In this document: piece after piece, positions 54,292 through 63,244 of the stretch | How the letters are laid out: every line of letters starts with the position of its first letter | How positions within the stretch are numbered: the stretch's first letter is position 1 | DNA from: an uncultured Gammaproteobacteria bacterium | Lineage (GTDB): Bacteria; Pseudomonadota; Gammaproteobacteria; Pseudomonadales; Porticoccaceae | DNA length: 64,000 nucleotides | Assembly (NCBI GenBank): GCA_913058345.1 | Contig: CAJXQR010000002.1 | Coordinates: 1-64,000 of the forward strand | Direction: 5' to 3' | The notes under the pieces: generated by a model | What the model saw: the letters and a program-made list of their open reading frames with translations, nothing else | What the model was told of the DNA's origin: nothing | Database searches by the model: none | Position numbers and translations under genes: made by a program

Positions 54292-56913
54292 CTAAAACTG
54301 CCCCCCCTTGTCTTTTTCTTGCTGAAAGTAATTGCTGAGTATCTCCCCCATGCTTTCTATCTTGGCTTTTTCCGTCGCTTTTTGTAACGTCTCTTGCCAT
54401 TCCTTTTGCCATGGCACTTTGTCCAGGGCTTTTTTAATGTGCTCAATGCCTTCGTTCAAATGGTTTTTACTCAGATAAACCAGCCCAACCATATAGTTGC
54501 AGGCAGCATGGTCTGGAATGTGATGTAACATTTTTTTGAAGCTTGTTTCGGCAAGGTCTAATTCACCCTTTCGATAATGCTCTACACCAGTTGTTAAAAA
54601 GCCAGCCTCGGGCAGGGACAACATCTTAATAGTGTTAAATTCTATTTTCTTATTTGTCCCTTTTATCAGTGACCCAAGGTGTTTTTCGTAACGCTTCCAT
54701 TTTGCCTGCGAGGTTTTATAGATCGGTTGGCGTACTTGCCAGACACTCGCCGTTTTTACGGAGCGTTCGAGTTCGTTAAATTTTAATACCTGGGGCTCCC
54801 ACTCTACGCCGATGTAACTCAGCATTTTACGTGCCATGCCTTCAGTGTCATTAATCACGTCTTCGTAGTTTATTTCCAGTATTTCGTTCGGGAAAATGCT
54901 GTGCCAGTGGTGCATCATCATATTGTGATCGGCCAGTTGCTCACCTATCCATTCTAAATCGTACGCAAAGCCCATGCCGCCATGTTTGGCTTGATAATTG
55001 GTAAAGTAGTTTGAGAGGGCAATGTCTCTGGGGTCTCGTCTAACTGAAATAATTCGCGCATTGGGAAATAAAAATTTAATAAACCCAATATTCTCAAAAT
55101 TGTGGGGTAATTTATCGACGACGTGTAAAGCCTGCCCATCATACTCCTGCAGCTCTTTTAGAATGCCATTGGCAATACCTTCTACGATATAAGGCGTTAA
55201 GTCATCAACACTGTCTGGGTAACACCGTCCTGAGCCCGTATGGCGCTCCCAGCGATTTAAGCCCTGTATTCGCCCTGGTATAAGCCCTAATTCACCGGCA
55301 CCAAATATTTTGCTATGCCCCGCTAAGATTTGTTCAACCAGGGTTGTACCTGAGCGCGGCATTCCCAGCACATAAACAGGCAAGCTAGAACTGACCCCTG
55401 TATTGGGGCGGTTATCATAAAGACTTTTACTGAAGGCGTAACGGCTGCGTGCGCACTCTTGCCGATGCGCTTTGGCATTGTATTTTAAAAGTTTCTTGCT
55501 GGTATTGTTGGCCTCTTCCGCAAGTGAAAAAGCTTTATCGTAGTTTTCCCTTTTTTCCCAGGCACTGGCTATCTGCAGTAATAAACTACTGTTGACAGCA
55601 CCTTCCAGGCTGGGTGTTCTGGCGACTTTTTCCATACGCTCTAGCACCGCAGGGTCATCAGGGAAGGTACGCGCATTAATGAGAGATGAGTAGCCTTTCG
55701 CAGGGTTAATAACTTTAATGCGTTCAAATAGCGCAATGGCATCAGCCATGTTGCCGCGCTGCATGTGCTGCTGGCCCAGGCCTTGTAAAGCACCTATAAA
55801 ATACGGGTTTTCTACCAAAACCTCATTAAATAAAGTTTCTGCAAGCTCAAAGTTTTGCTCCTGGCTTTCAACCTGGGCTAAAGCATTTTTGGCTTGCAGG
55901 CTAAACTCGTTAATCATGCCCTGCGGGGTGTCATCACTGACCTGCATCGAACTAACCAACTCAAGGGCTTTTTCAGCCCCGTGGCGAGCTTGTTCTATCG
56001 ATTGATGCAAGCAGGCGGTCGAGAGTTGCACCCAATATTTAACCTGGGGTTGCTGACTTTCTTTTGCCAGGGCTATGAGCTGTTTAAGTAGTTTAATCAC
56101 CTGCCCTGTGCGACCTTGTATATTGGCTAATTCATACAATTGGTAAATGAGTACTTCATTTTTAGGGTAGACCTTTAACGCAGAGCCCAGCGCGTCTTCT
56201 GCCGTGGCGTGTTCGCCTACGCTTAACAGGCTGCTGGCAAATTGCACCACTAAAGCGGCCCATTGCTCTTCGTTAAGGCCTGGTTGATGCGTCTCAAGCC
56301 ACTGTTCAGCCTCAGCGATTTGATCATTAACAACCCAAAGCTCCAGCTGACCACAGCGAAACTGCTCTGTAAAACGAGTGACGGCACTTTCAGGTAGTTG
56401 GCCTTGCTGATCCTTTAAACAGCGAATACCTGCGTCCAACGAGTCCTGTGCCTTTTTACTGTCGTTGGTCTGTAGATAGAGGCGCGACAAGGCACTCCAA
56501 ACAGGCAGCCGATTAGGCGCCAAGTCAATTGACTGTTGGTATAAAAGTACGGCTTGTTCAAGCTCACCACTTTGCATATAACACCAGGCCAGTCGCGCCA
56601 GGGCAAGTGCGTTGCCAGGGTGTTTGTTGACAATAACCTGCAGCAACTCTTTTGCCTCTACCAGTCGGTACATCAGGCAATAGACACCCGCCATATCGAC
56701 TAAACCATCATCATTAAACTCGGCCAGCTGTGCTTGTGCGTCTGCCAATGCTTTTTCGGCGGCGACACGCTCATCTAAATGCGCCAGGGCCAGTGCTTTT
56801 AAGGGCAAGACCTGAATATCATTCGTTTGGGCGAGATAGGTTTCCACCGCCTGCTTTAGGGTGATAAATTGTTGCTGGTCAACAAGAGCATGAAAGTACT
56901 GAATTGGGGACAA
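54292..56913 (-). CDS. TPR–sulfotransferase fusion protein
   Basis: This 873-residue cytosolic protein has at least nine tetratricopeptide-like repeats (about 1-440), then a sulfotransferase domain (about 510-760) and two more TPR-like units at the C-terminus. The PAPS-binding signature GMPRSGTTLVEQIL (about 515) and the 3'-phosphate motif RRDPRDIALSNY (about 627) are intact, so the domain looks active. Members sulfate peptides, glycans or lipids; the target is unknown. The start is TTG at 56913, supported by AAGGAG six bases upstream. It is divergent from the reverse-transcriptase remnant, 74 bp away. Confidence 0.9.
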   Translation of the reverse strand: MSPIQYFHALVDQQQFITLKQAVETYLAQTNDIQVLPLKALALAHLDERVAAEKALADAQAQLAEFNDDGLVDMAGVYCLMYRLVEAKELLQVIVNKHPGNALALARLAWCYMQSGELEQAVLLYQQSIDLAPNRLPVWSALSRLYLQTNDSKKAQDSLDAGIRCLKDQQGQLPESAVTRFTEQFRCGQLELWVVNDQIAEAEQWLETHQPGLNEEQWAALVVQFASSLLSVGEHATAEDALGSALKVYPKNEVLIYQLYELANIQGRTGQVIKLLKQLIALAKESQQPQVKYWVQLSTACLHQSIEQARHGAEKALELVSSMQVSDDTPQGMINEFSLQAKNALAQVESQEQNFELAETLFNEVLVENPYFIGALQGLGQQHMQRGNMADAIALFERIKVINPAKGYSSLINARTFPDDPAVLERMEKVARTPSLEGAVNSSLLLQIASAWEKRENYDKAFSLAEEANNTSKKLLKYNAKAHRQECARSRYAFSKSLYDNRPNTGVSSSLPVYVLGMPRSGTTLVEQILAGHSKIFGAGELGLIPGRIQGLNRWERHTGSGRCYPDSVDDLTPYIVEGIANGILKELQEYDGQALHVVDKLPHNFENIGFIKFLFPNARIISVRRDPRDIALSNYFTNYQAKHGGMGFAYDLEWIGEQLADHNMMMHHWHSIFPNEILEINYEDVINDTEGMARKMLSYIGVEWEPQVLKFNELERSVKTASVWQVRQPIYKTSQAKWKRYEKHLGSLIKGTNKKIEFNTIKMLSLPEAGFLTTGVEHYRKGELDLAETSFKKMLHHIPDHAACNYMVGLVYLSKNHLNEGIEHIKKALDKVPWQKEWQETLQKATEKAKIESMGEILSNYFQQEKDKGGQF

Positions 56914-56987
56914 CGGGGGCTCCTTGCAAAAGTTTAGGGGGCAAACAAAATTAGTAGGGCTTTAATGCCCAAAATGATACGGAGATT

Positions 56988-58017
56988 ATGCCAACCCACA
57001 ACGCGCTAATCAGCCGACTAACGTTGCCGCAGGCGGTTAATTTGGCGTGGCAATGGCTGTGTAAGCGCCGTAAAAACTTTCCGCCTGATGCAGACATTTG
57101 GGATTTCAGATGGCACAAAAACACACAGCTGCCCTTATCAATTCATCAATTGCGCTCTGGCTGCTACCGCTTCTCACCCTTACAACTCATTACAAAAGCA
57201 AATGACGAGAAAATTGCTCTAGGGTCATACCACTACAGCCACCCCACGACGCCTTTGTGTTGAAACTACTGGCCCTGGTTTTGCAGCCTGTATTACCTTG
57301 CCATAAAAGCTGTGCGCACCTTAAAGGCCATGGCGGCGCTAAACGTACCGTGCAAGCGACTCACGACAGAATAAACAGTAAGCAATTTACGTTTGTAGTG
57401 AGAACAGACATTAAGGGCTATTACGCCAACATCAACAAACATCAGTGTTTAGAACAGCTTGCGGGGCATGTTCAGTGCCCCACAACGCTTAACCTCTTAG
57501 GCCAATAGTTGTTTTATAGCGTAGAAAAGAGCGACACCTTTCACACGCCCCACAAGGCATTAGCAGGGGCTGCGCCCTTAGCCCCTTAATTGCCGGTTTT
57601 CAGCTGTATTGTATCGACCGCCACTTTGCCCAACAAAAGCACCTGCGCTATGTACGCTATAGGGACGACTTTCTCATTCTGTGTAAAACCCGTCACCAAT
57701 GCCGACACGCCGTGCTGGCCTTAAATCAATTTTTCAATCACTTTGGCTTCAAACAGCACCCCGATAAAATCTACATCGGTCGAATCGAAAAAGGCTTTGA
57801 CTTTTTAGGCTATCAATTTAACAGCACCGGCTTGGTGGATGTATCACCGAGCAATAAAAACACGGTTAGTAACAAACGCCGTCAGCTTTACGAGCAAGCC
57901 CGTTATGCCGCTGAACCCCTAGCTCAGATACAACAACGGGTGAAGGTATATACCAACCGCTGGTGCCGTTGGGCAAGTAGCGGTTTGTCAGATGCCCTAG
58001 CGTATCGGCTACGGTAG
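56988..58017 (+). pseudogene. Broken reverse transcriptase, group II-like
   Basis: Three frames together rebuild one reverse transcriptase. Frame 1 (56988-57263) gives an IWDFRWHK and CYRFSPLQ segment. Frame 2 (about 57215-57550) gives HLKGHGGAKR and RTDIKGYYANIN (RT motif 1-2). Frame 3 (about 57541-58017) gives QGISRGCALSPLIAGF and YVRYRDDFLIL (the YxDD-type active site reads YRDD), then LGYQFNSTG. The breaks are a frameshift near 57215-57260, a TAG at 57506-57508 and a second frameshift near 57550. No maturase domain is apparent. It resembles stand-alone group II-like RTs. Inactivation is clear if the sequence is correct. Confidence 0.85.
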
Positions 58018-58025
58018 GCGTGGTG

Positions 58026-61000
58026 TTATGCCAGTCCCTGGGACGTGAGAACCCCGGCGGGGATGCCGACGGCATAAATCTGATTCAGGGTGTGGCCGGC
58101 GTTGGGGTTGGATGACCAATTGCTGCTCCAGATAGTAACTGAGGATTGTTGGGCTGGGGCACGGCGGCCGAAGACACCGGAGTTCACGACCCAGGCTGCG
58201 GTGGCAACCGAAATCCAACCGTGCGTTGCGCTGGCGGGGACTTGATCCGTGACAGGCGATCCAAGGGCACCAAGGATCGGGGTGTTGGTGCCGACGAGCA
58301 CAATTACATCGTCGCTTGCGAGGGCAGACGCGGTCGCCCAGGTGCCCCAAGATCCCGTGCCCGAATTAGCGTCGGTTGCCAGGGTGGCGGTGTTAGAATC
58401 CACACGTATGTAGATCGTGTAGGAAGTACCGGCCTGGAACGTGCGCCCGCTATGGTCGGAGCTCGTACCGCCTACCAGGTCGAATACGACCACGGACGTG
58501 TCGGTGGGGCCAATAAATTTGTCTGTCGATGCGGCGTTCCCTGCCACGTCACGTGTGAAGCCTGCGGCGACTTCGACGGTGTCGTCGGTGTCGAGTGGGT
58601 CGAATCCGGCCGTGGCCTCCAGGGCCGCTGCCTTGGCGGTGGTGAAGGCGATCTCGAGCGTGGTGCCGTCAGTCGCTTTTGCGGAGGCGATATCGGCTTC
58701 GGTGAAGGTGATGTTGCCGGTGTCGTCACTATCAACATCCCACTGCAACTTGGTCCAGTCGAAATTTGCTGTGAGATCGGTTGCCGCAGTCTCTGTCCCC
58801 GATAACAGGCTAGCCATATTGCTGCCGGTGAAAGTCAGGGTGTCGGTGGTTGCGTTGTAACTGGCACCTGAAATTGTCGCGGTCGGGGCGGTGGTATCAC
58901 CTGTGACGGCAAAATTGCTGCTGGCCGCACTGGTGTTACCGGCAGCATCGGTTTCTTTGACATTAAACTGATAGGTGACCCCATTCGCCACGGTGGCAGT
59001 GTAATTCCAGCTCGTGCCCGAAACGCTCGCTGCACCAAGTAACGTGGCGCCGTTGTAGACCTGGACGCTAGCACCCGCTTCATTCGTTCCTGAAAGAACA
59101 AGGGCGGTGTCGTCGGTGGTGTCGCCAGTGCTTAATGAGCCGGTGACACTACCCACATTATCGGTTGCGGCTGTGAGGTTGGCCGTGGGGGCGGTGGTAT
59201 CGCCTGTGACCTCAAAATTGCTGCTGGCCGCACTGGTGTTACCGGCAGCATCGGTTTCTTTGACATTAAACTGATAGGTGACCCCATTCGCCACGGTGGC
59301 AGTGTAATTCCAGCTCGTGCCCGAAACGCTCGCTGCACCAAGTAACGTGGCGCCGTTGTAGACCTGGACGCTAGCACCCGCTTCATTCGTTCCTGAAAGA
59401 ACAAGGGCGGTGTCGTCGGTGGTGTCGCCAGTGCTTAATGCGCCGGTGACGCTACCCACATTATCGGTTGCGGCTGCGAGGTTGGCCGTGGGGGCGGCGG
59501 TGTCCAACACATAGGCCTGTGTCGCGGTGGGGCCGTCATTACCGGCGGCATCGCTCACTTTAAAGGCAATCGCGCTATTGCCCGATAAACTCGCGCCGTT
59601 CCAGCTGATGGCGGTGCCAGTGGTTTTCGCTGTGACATCTGTCCATGTTGCCCCGTTATCCACGGAGCCATAGAGGATTTCACCTGTGGCCAGTGTGGTA
59701 CTGAGTGTGGCGGTGATGGTTTGTGCGGCGGTCCGGGTTGTAAAGTCGGTGGCGCTGGTGCCGGTATCGGCGGAGATATCAATGCCTGCAATTATCGTGG
59801 CCGGGGGGGTATTATCAATACTAAACGTGGCATTGGTGGGTGCGGCGGTAATCACATTATTTGCATTGTCTTCTGCAGCGCCAATTGTCACCGTTGCCGT
59901 TGCAATATCGCCCGCAGGCACATCGAGGTCGTAGTAGTATTCGGTGGTAGTTGTTTTTACCATCGCCGTTGCCGTTAGTACACTGTTGTCAATGGCAATC
60001 GTTGCGCCTGGCCCATCATTAATGGCTTCATTAAAGGTGGCTTTAATTCTGAGGGTATCAGCGTCTTTTGCCATCAGAGTGGTGCTGTATGTGCTACCAC
60101 CATCTGTTGAGTACAGGAGTGCCGCCGTGGGGGCTGCGGTGTCAGCGGGTGATAGTGGCGTGGTGTCAGTAAGGTTGTTGATGGCTAATGATACGGCCTT
60201 TTCACTGCTATTACCGTTTTCGTCTGTTGCGATAACGGTGAAGCTGTAGCCGCTTTTGCTTTCATAGTCGGGGTTGGCCGTTAGGCTCACTTCGCCTGTT
60301 ACATTGTCGATGGACAGCAGCGCGGAGTCGCCACCTGGCTTTAAGTGGTAGGTGATTGTGCCTGTGTCTTCTGCATGGGCTTTGTATATAACTTGCCCTG
60401 CACCACTGTTTTCATCAATAGCACTGGCGGTGGAGGATGTTATAAAAAAGGGGGCTGTTGTGTCGGCTTCTGTGCTGGCATCAATCACAATAACGTCACC
60501 GCGAAGACTCAGGCGAGCGGCAGCAACGTCGATAGAGGCAGGGGTTTCATCAATATTTGACAGTGCGACAATTGACGCAAGATAAGCGGGGTCGTTATCT
60601 AAATCTGCCGGGGAGGTGATGTTAGTGGCATCACCATAGGTATCGACAAAGGCGAGAGCGGCTGTGGTTTTATTCACCAGTGTGTCGTGACGATTTTGAG
60701 CAATTGCCTTTTCGGCGGTCGTTAGCGTATTCCATTCTTCATCGCTGGCATCAAAATTCAGTGCACTATAGATAAAATCAACCACCATATCGGAACGCGG
60801 AGTGGCGCTTTCAATCTTTCCAGTCCAATAGCTAATGCCTGGATTGTCACCCGCATGGCCGAGTACATTGCGATAAATAGCTTCAACAAATTGTTGGTTG
60901 TCGAGGTGACCGTACAGCTCAGAGAACTTCGGGTGGACGGCAAAGTCAGCGGCTATTTCAGAGAAGACAGAGGCTTCGTTGCCCGCAGCAGCGCGTTGCT

Positions 61001-61088
61001 GCCAGTGGGCAAGCCCCGCCTTATCGGGTGCACGGTTGTAAAAAGCGACGTAAAGTCCGGTGATGAGTTGTTCTGTGGTAGCTGTCAT
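58026..61088 (-). CDS. DUF4214–cadherin–Ig-repeat surface protein
   Basis: This 1020-residue protein is probably secreted. An N-terminal DUF4214 domain (about 1-130; YVAFYNRAPDKAGLAHW and IYRNVLG) precedes a cadherin-like domain (about 210-310; DENSGAGQVIY and NPDYESKSGYSFTVIATDENGN) and bacterial Ig-like domains (about 320-770), including two almost identical 101-residue units. A Ca-binding-poor C-terminal region follows. No signal peptide is seen; type I secretion is common for such proteins, but no RTX tail is present. The 3' end (58026-58860) is much more GC-rich than the rest, suggesting a hybrid gene. It ends nine bases from the convergent RT remnant. Confidence 0.85.
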   Translation of the reverse strand: MTATTEQLITGLYVAFYNRAPDKAGLAHWQQRAAAGNEASVFSEIAADFAVHPKFSELYGHLDNQQFVEAIYRNVLGHAGDNPGISYWTGKIESATPRSDMVVDFIYSALNFDASDEEWNTLTTAEKAIAQNRHDTLVNKTTAALAFVDTYGDATNITSPADLDNDPAYLASIVALSNIDETPASIDVAAARLSLRGDVIVIDASTEADTTAPFFITSSTASAIDENSGAGQVIYKAHAEDTGTITYHLKPGGDSALLSIDNVTGEVSLTANPDYESKSGYSFTVIATDENGNSSEKAVSLAINNLTDTTPLSPADTAAPTAALLYSTDGGSTYSTTLMAKDADTLRIKATFNEAINDGPGATIAIDNSVLTATAMVKTTTTEYYYDLDVPAGDIATATVTIGAAEDNANNVITAAPTNATFSIDNTPPATIIAGIDISADTGTSATDFTTRTAAQTITATLSTTLATGEILYGSVDNGATWTDVTAKTTGTAISWNGASLSGNSAIAFKVSDAAGNDGPTATQAYVLDTAAPTANLAAATDNVGSVTGALSTGDTTDDTALVLSGTNEAGASVQVYNGATLLGAASVSGTSWNYTATVANGVTYQFNVKETDAAGNTSAASSNFEVTGDTTAPTANLTAATDNVGSVTGSLSTGDTTDDTALVLSGTNEAGASVQVYNGATLLGAASVSGTSWNYTATVANGVTYQFNVKETDAAGNTSAASSNFAVTGDTTAPTATISGASYNATTDTLTFTGSNMASLLSGTETAATDLTANFDWTKLQWDVDSDDTGNITFTEADIASAKATDGTTLEIAFTTAKAAALEATAGFDPLDTDDTVEVAAGFTRDVAGNAASTDKFIGPTDTSVVVFDLVGGTSSDHSGRTFQAGTSYTIYIRVDSNTATLATDANSGTGSWGTWATASALASDDVIVLVGTNTPILGALGSPVTDQVPASATHGWISVATAAWVVNSGVFGRRAPAQQSSVTIWSSNWSSNPNAGHTLNQIYAVGIPAGVLTSQGLA
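58885..59490. repeat. Tandem 303-bp repeat, two copies
   Basis: Copies at 58885-59187 and 59188-59490 differ by only about six bases in my reading. Each encodes one 101-residue Ig-like domain beginning PTANL. The near-identity at DNA level implies recent duplication or gene conversion. Confidence 0.9.
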
Positions 61089-61263
61089 TCATAACCCCTG
61101 AGGTATAACGTTGGCTTTATTAAAAGAATAGGAGCTTAATTCGGCCAATGGCTTGAATCAATAAAGCGCGATAATAACTGTCGAGTACATCAGCCTTTGC
61201 CTCACGGCAGGTATGTCGTCAAGCGGCTCAAGGGATGTGTGTGAAGGTGCGGTTGCAAATGCC

Positions 61264-63075
61264 TCAATGACGCAACAGGAGGCTTTCAATATTACTGACG
61301 GCCAGTGGCGCAGAAAACAAATAGCCCTGTAGCAAATCACAGCCCTCTCGGGCGAGCACTTCACGCTGTAATTCCGTTTCGACGTACTTTGCCAGCACCG
61401 GTAGACCCAGACTAGATGCCATAGCGATAATCGTTTTTATGAGACGAGGATCACTATTATCAGGGGTCACACTATTAACAAAACTCCTGTCCATTTTTAG
61501 GACATCAAGCGGCAAACGAGCCAGTAAAGCAAGGGATACACCACCAGTGCCAAAATTATCGAGGGCGACACTGATACCACGCTCACGCAACTCCTCTAGC
61601 GTATCAATCAGTTTATCGCCACCACCAACCAACAGGTTCTCGACAATATCTAACTCCAGGTAAGACGGAGGTAAGTGTGTTTCATCAAGCACCCGTCCTA
61701 CCACCTCATAAAAACTGCGTTGTTCGGAGAAGAGCGCGAAATTGATAGCTATTTTATCGAGCAAAAAGCCCGCATCCAGCCACTTCTTCATTTGCAGGCA
61801 AGCCGCACGTAAGACCCACTCACTAAGCTCGTCCATCAAGCCTTCTTCCTCTACCATCGGCAGGAAATCATCCGTCGTTAACAACCCTCGATCAGGGTGA
61901 TTCCAACGTACCAGAGCTTCGACTGAACGTGACATCGCCCCATTACTGCAAAAAACAGGCTGATAAAACACGATAAATTCATTGTTATTTAAAGCATTAC
62001 GCAATTCTACGCTCAGCTTTTTTTTCGCTTCGACAATCCGTGTTAAGCCTTCCTCGTAAAAATAAAACCCATTACGGCCTTTAGATTTGGCTTTGTACAT
62101 TGCCCGATCGGCAAAGCTAAGTAATTCACGAAGTTCGAGAGCATCGTTAGGAAAGAGGCTAATACCGACACTGGCTGACACAGCTGTACTGTGGCCATCA
62201 GCAATAATAGGAACGGCGCACTCATCGATAATCCGCTGGGCCACATGCGTCACACTATTGAGGTCAACAATATTTTCCAGTAAAAGGGTAAATTCATCGC
62301 CTCCGTAGCGGGCCAGAGTATCGCTGCTTCGCTGGCAGCGATTGAGCCGCAGGGCGATTTCGCGCAGCACATCGTCACCGGCTTTATGACCGTAGGTGTC
62401 GTTAATCACCTTGAAGTTATCGAGATCAACAAACAAAACTGCAAGCTGAGCCTGATGGCGCCTGGCGCTGGACAAAGCGTGACTCAAAGTCATGTCAAAC
62501 ATGGGACGATTGCACAAGCCCGTTAATTTGTCCTGGTGTGCTTTATCCCAAAGATCTTTTTCACGAACGCGACGCTCGAGGATGATGCCGGCAATATTGG
62601 CTGATTCAGTCAGCAATTGTTGCTGAAAGTAGCTGGGCTCTCTCTCTTCAAAACTCAAAATAGCAAAGGAACCAACCACCTCTCCTTCGGTATTTCTCAC
62701 AGGGTGAGACCAACAGGCATGGATATTAAAGTCGAGAGCTAACGGGCGAACATCTGAACAACATTCATCCTCAAGGGTATTGCTGGCGTAGACAGGTGTA
62801 TTTTGAGAAACAGCTGCGGCACAAGAGCCCGATCGGGCTGCGGGAATAGTGCCGTTTAATCGATCCATCAACGCATCTGGAAGATTGGGGCCAGATATCA
62901 CATTGAGATACTTTTTCGTTTGCTCAAAGCACATCACAGAACAAATCGATTGTGGTACTAAAAGCTCTGAAGCTATGCACAGCTCATCCAGCATCTGTTG
63001 AAAATCGCCTCCTAGAGCGACTTTTTCTAAGATTTTTTTCTGCGAAAGTAGGAGCTGGTCTTCCCTGCTATCCAT
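61264..63075 (-). CDS. GAF–GGDEF–EAL protein with degenerate EAL site
   Basis: This 603-residue soluble protein has a GAF-type sensor (about 15-175), GGDEF (about 185-345) and EAL (about 360-600). YGGDEF is intact, with RSSD upstream as a potential inhibitory site, so diguanylate cyclase activity is likely. In the EAL domain the Glu of EAL (386), the INF Asn and ELDIVE Glu are kept. But DDFG reads DNFG (Asn507), and the AEGVE catalytic Glu is Lys in LAKYVET (about 563). Two substitutions make phosphodiesterase activity unlikely, so the domain may be a c-di-GMP sensor. The gene stands alone. Confidence 0.92.
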   Translation of the reverse strand: MDSREDQLLLSQKKILEKVALGGDFQQMLDELCIASELLVPQSICSVMCFEQTKKYLNVISGPNLPDALMDRLNGTIPAARSGSCAAAVSQNTPVYASNTLEDECCSDVRPLALDFNIHACWSHPVRNTEGEVVGSFAILSFEEREPSYFQQQLLTESANIAGIILERRVREKDLWDKAHQDKLTGLCNRPMFDMTLSHALSSARRHQAQLAVLFVDLDNFKVINDTYGHKAGDDVLREIALRLNRCQRSSDTLARYGGDEFTLLLENIVDLNSVTHVAQRIIDECAVPIIADGHSTAVSASVGISLFPNDALELRELLSFADRAMYKAKSKGRNGFYFYEEGLTRIVEAKKKLSVELRNALNNNEFIVFYQPVFCSNGAMSRSVEALVRWNHPDRGLLTTDDFLPMVEEEGLMDELSEWVLRAACLQMKKWLDAGFLLDKIAINFALFSEQRSFYEVVGRVLDETHLPPSYLELDIVENLLVGGGDKLIDTLEELRERGISVALDNFGTGGVSLALLARLPLDVLKMDRSFVNSVTPDNSDPRLIKTIIAMASSLGLPVLAKYVETELQREVLAREGCDLLQGYLFSAPLAVSNIESLLLRH

Positions 63076-63244
63076 TCTTTAGTTCCATTCACCGCAAGAG
63101 ATTTCTTGCTTTTGACGAGAGACCGCACCTTAAATCAAAGCTGAATCATACGCCACATCCGCCAAAAATAAATCATACGAAAAGCACTGCTTGCCCAATA
63201 GAGGACATGTGAGGCAACAGGCTATGCCTGATGCCTGGATTTTG

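Noticed and set aside
58146-58805. 219-codon plus-strand frame over the GC-rich 3' end of the DUF4214 gene
   Set aside because: High G+C lowers stop frequency; composition is Gly/Arg/Val-rich without domain features.
56988-61088. Diversity-generating retroelement (RT plus variable target gene)
   Set aside because: The RT motif is QGISRGCALSPL rather than the DGR-type LTSQ-like loop. The genes are convergent, the C-terminus lacks a typical variable-repeat pattern, and I could not find a template repeat copy.
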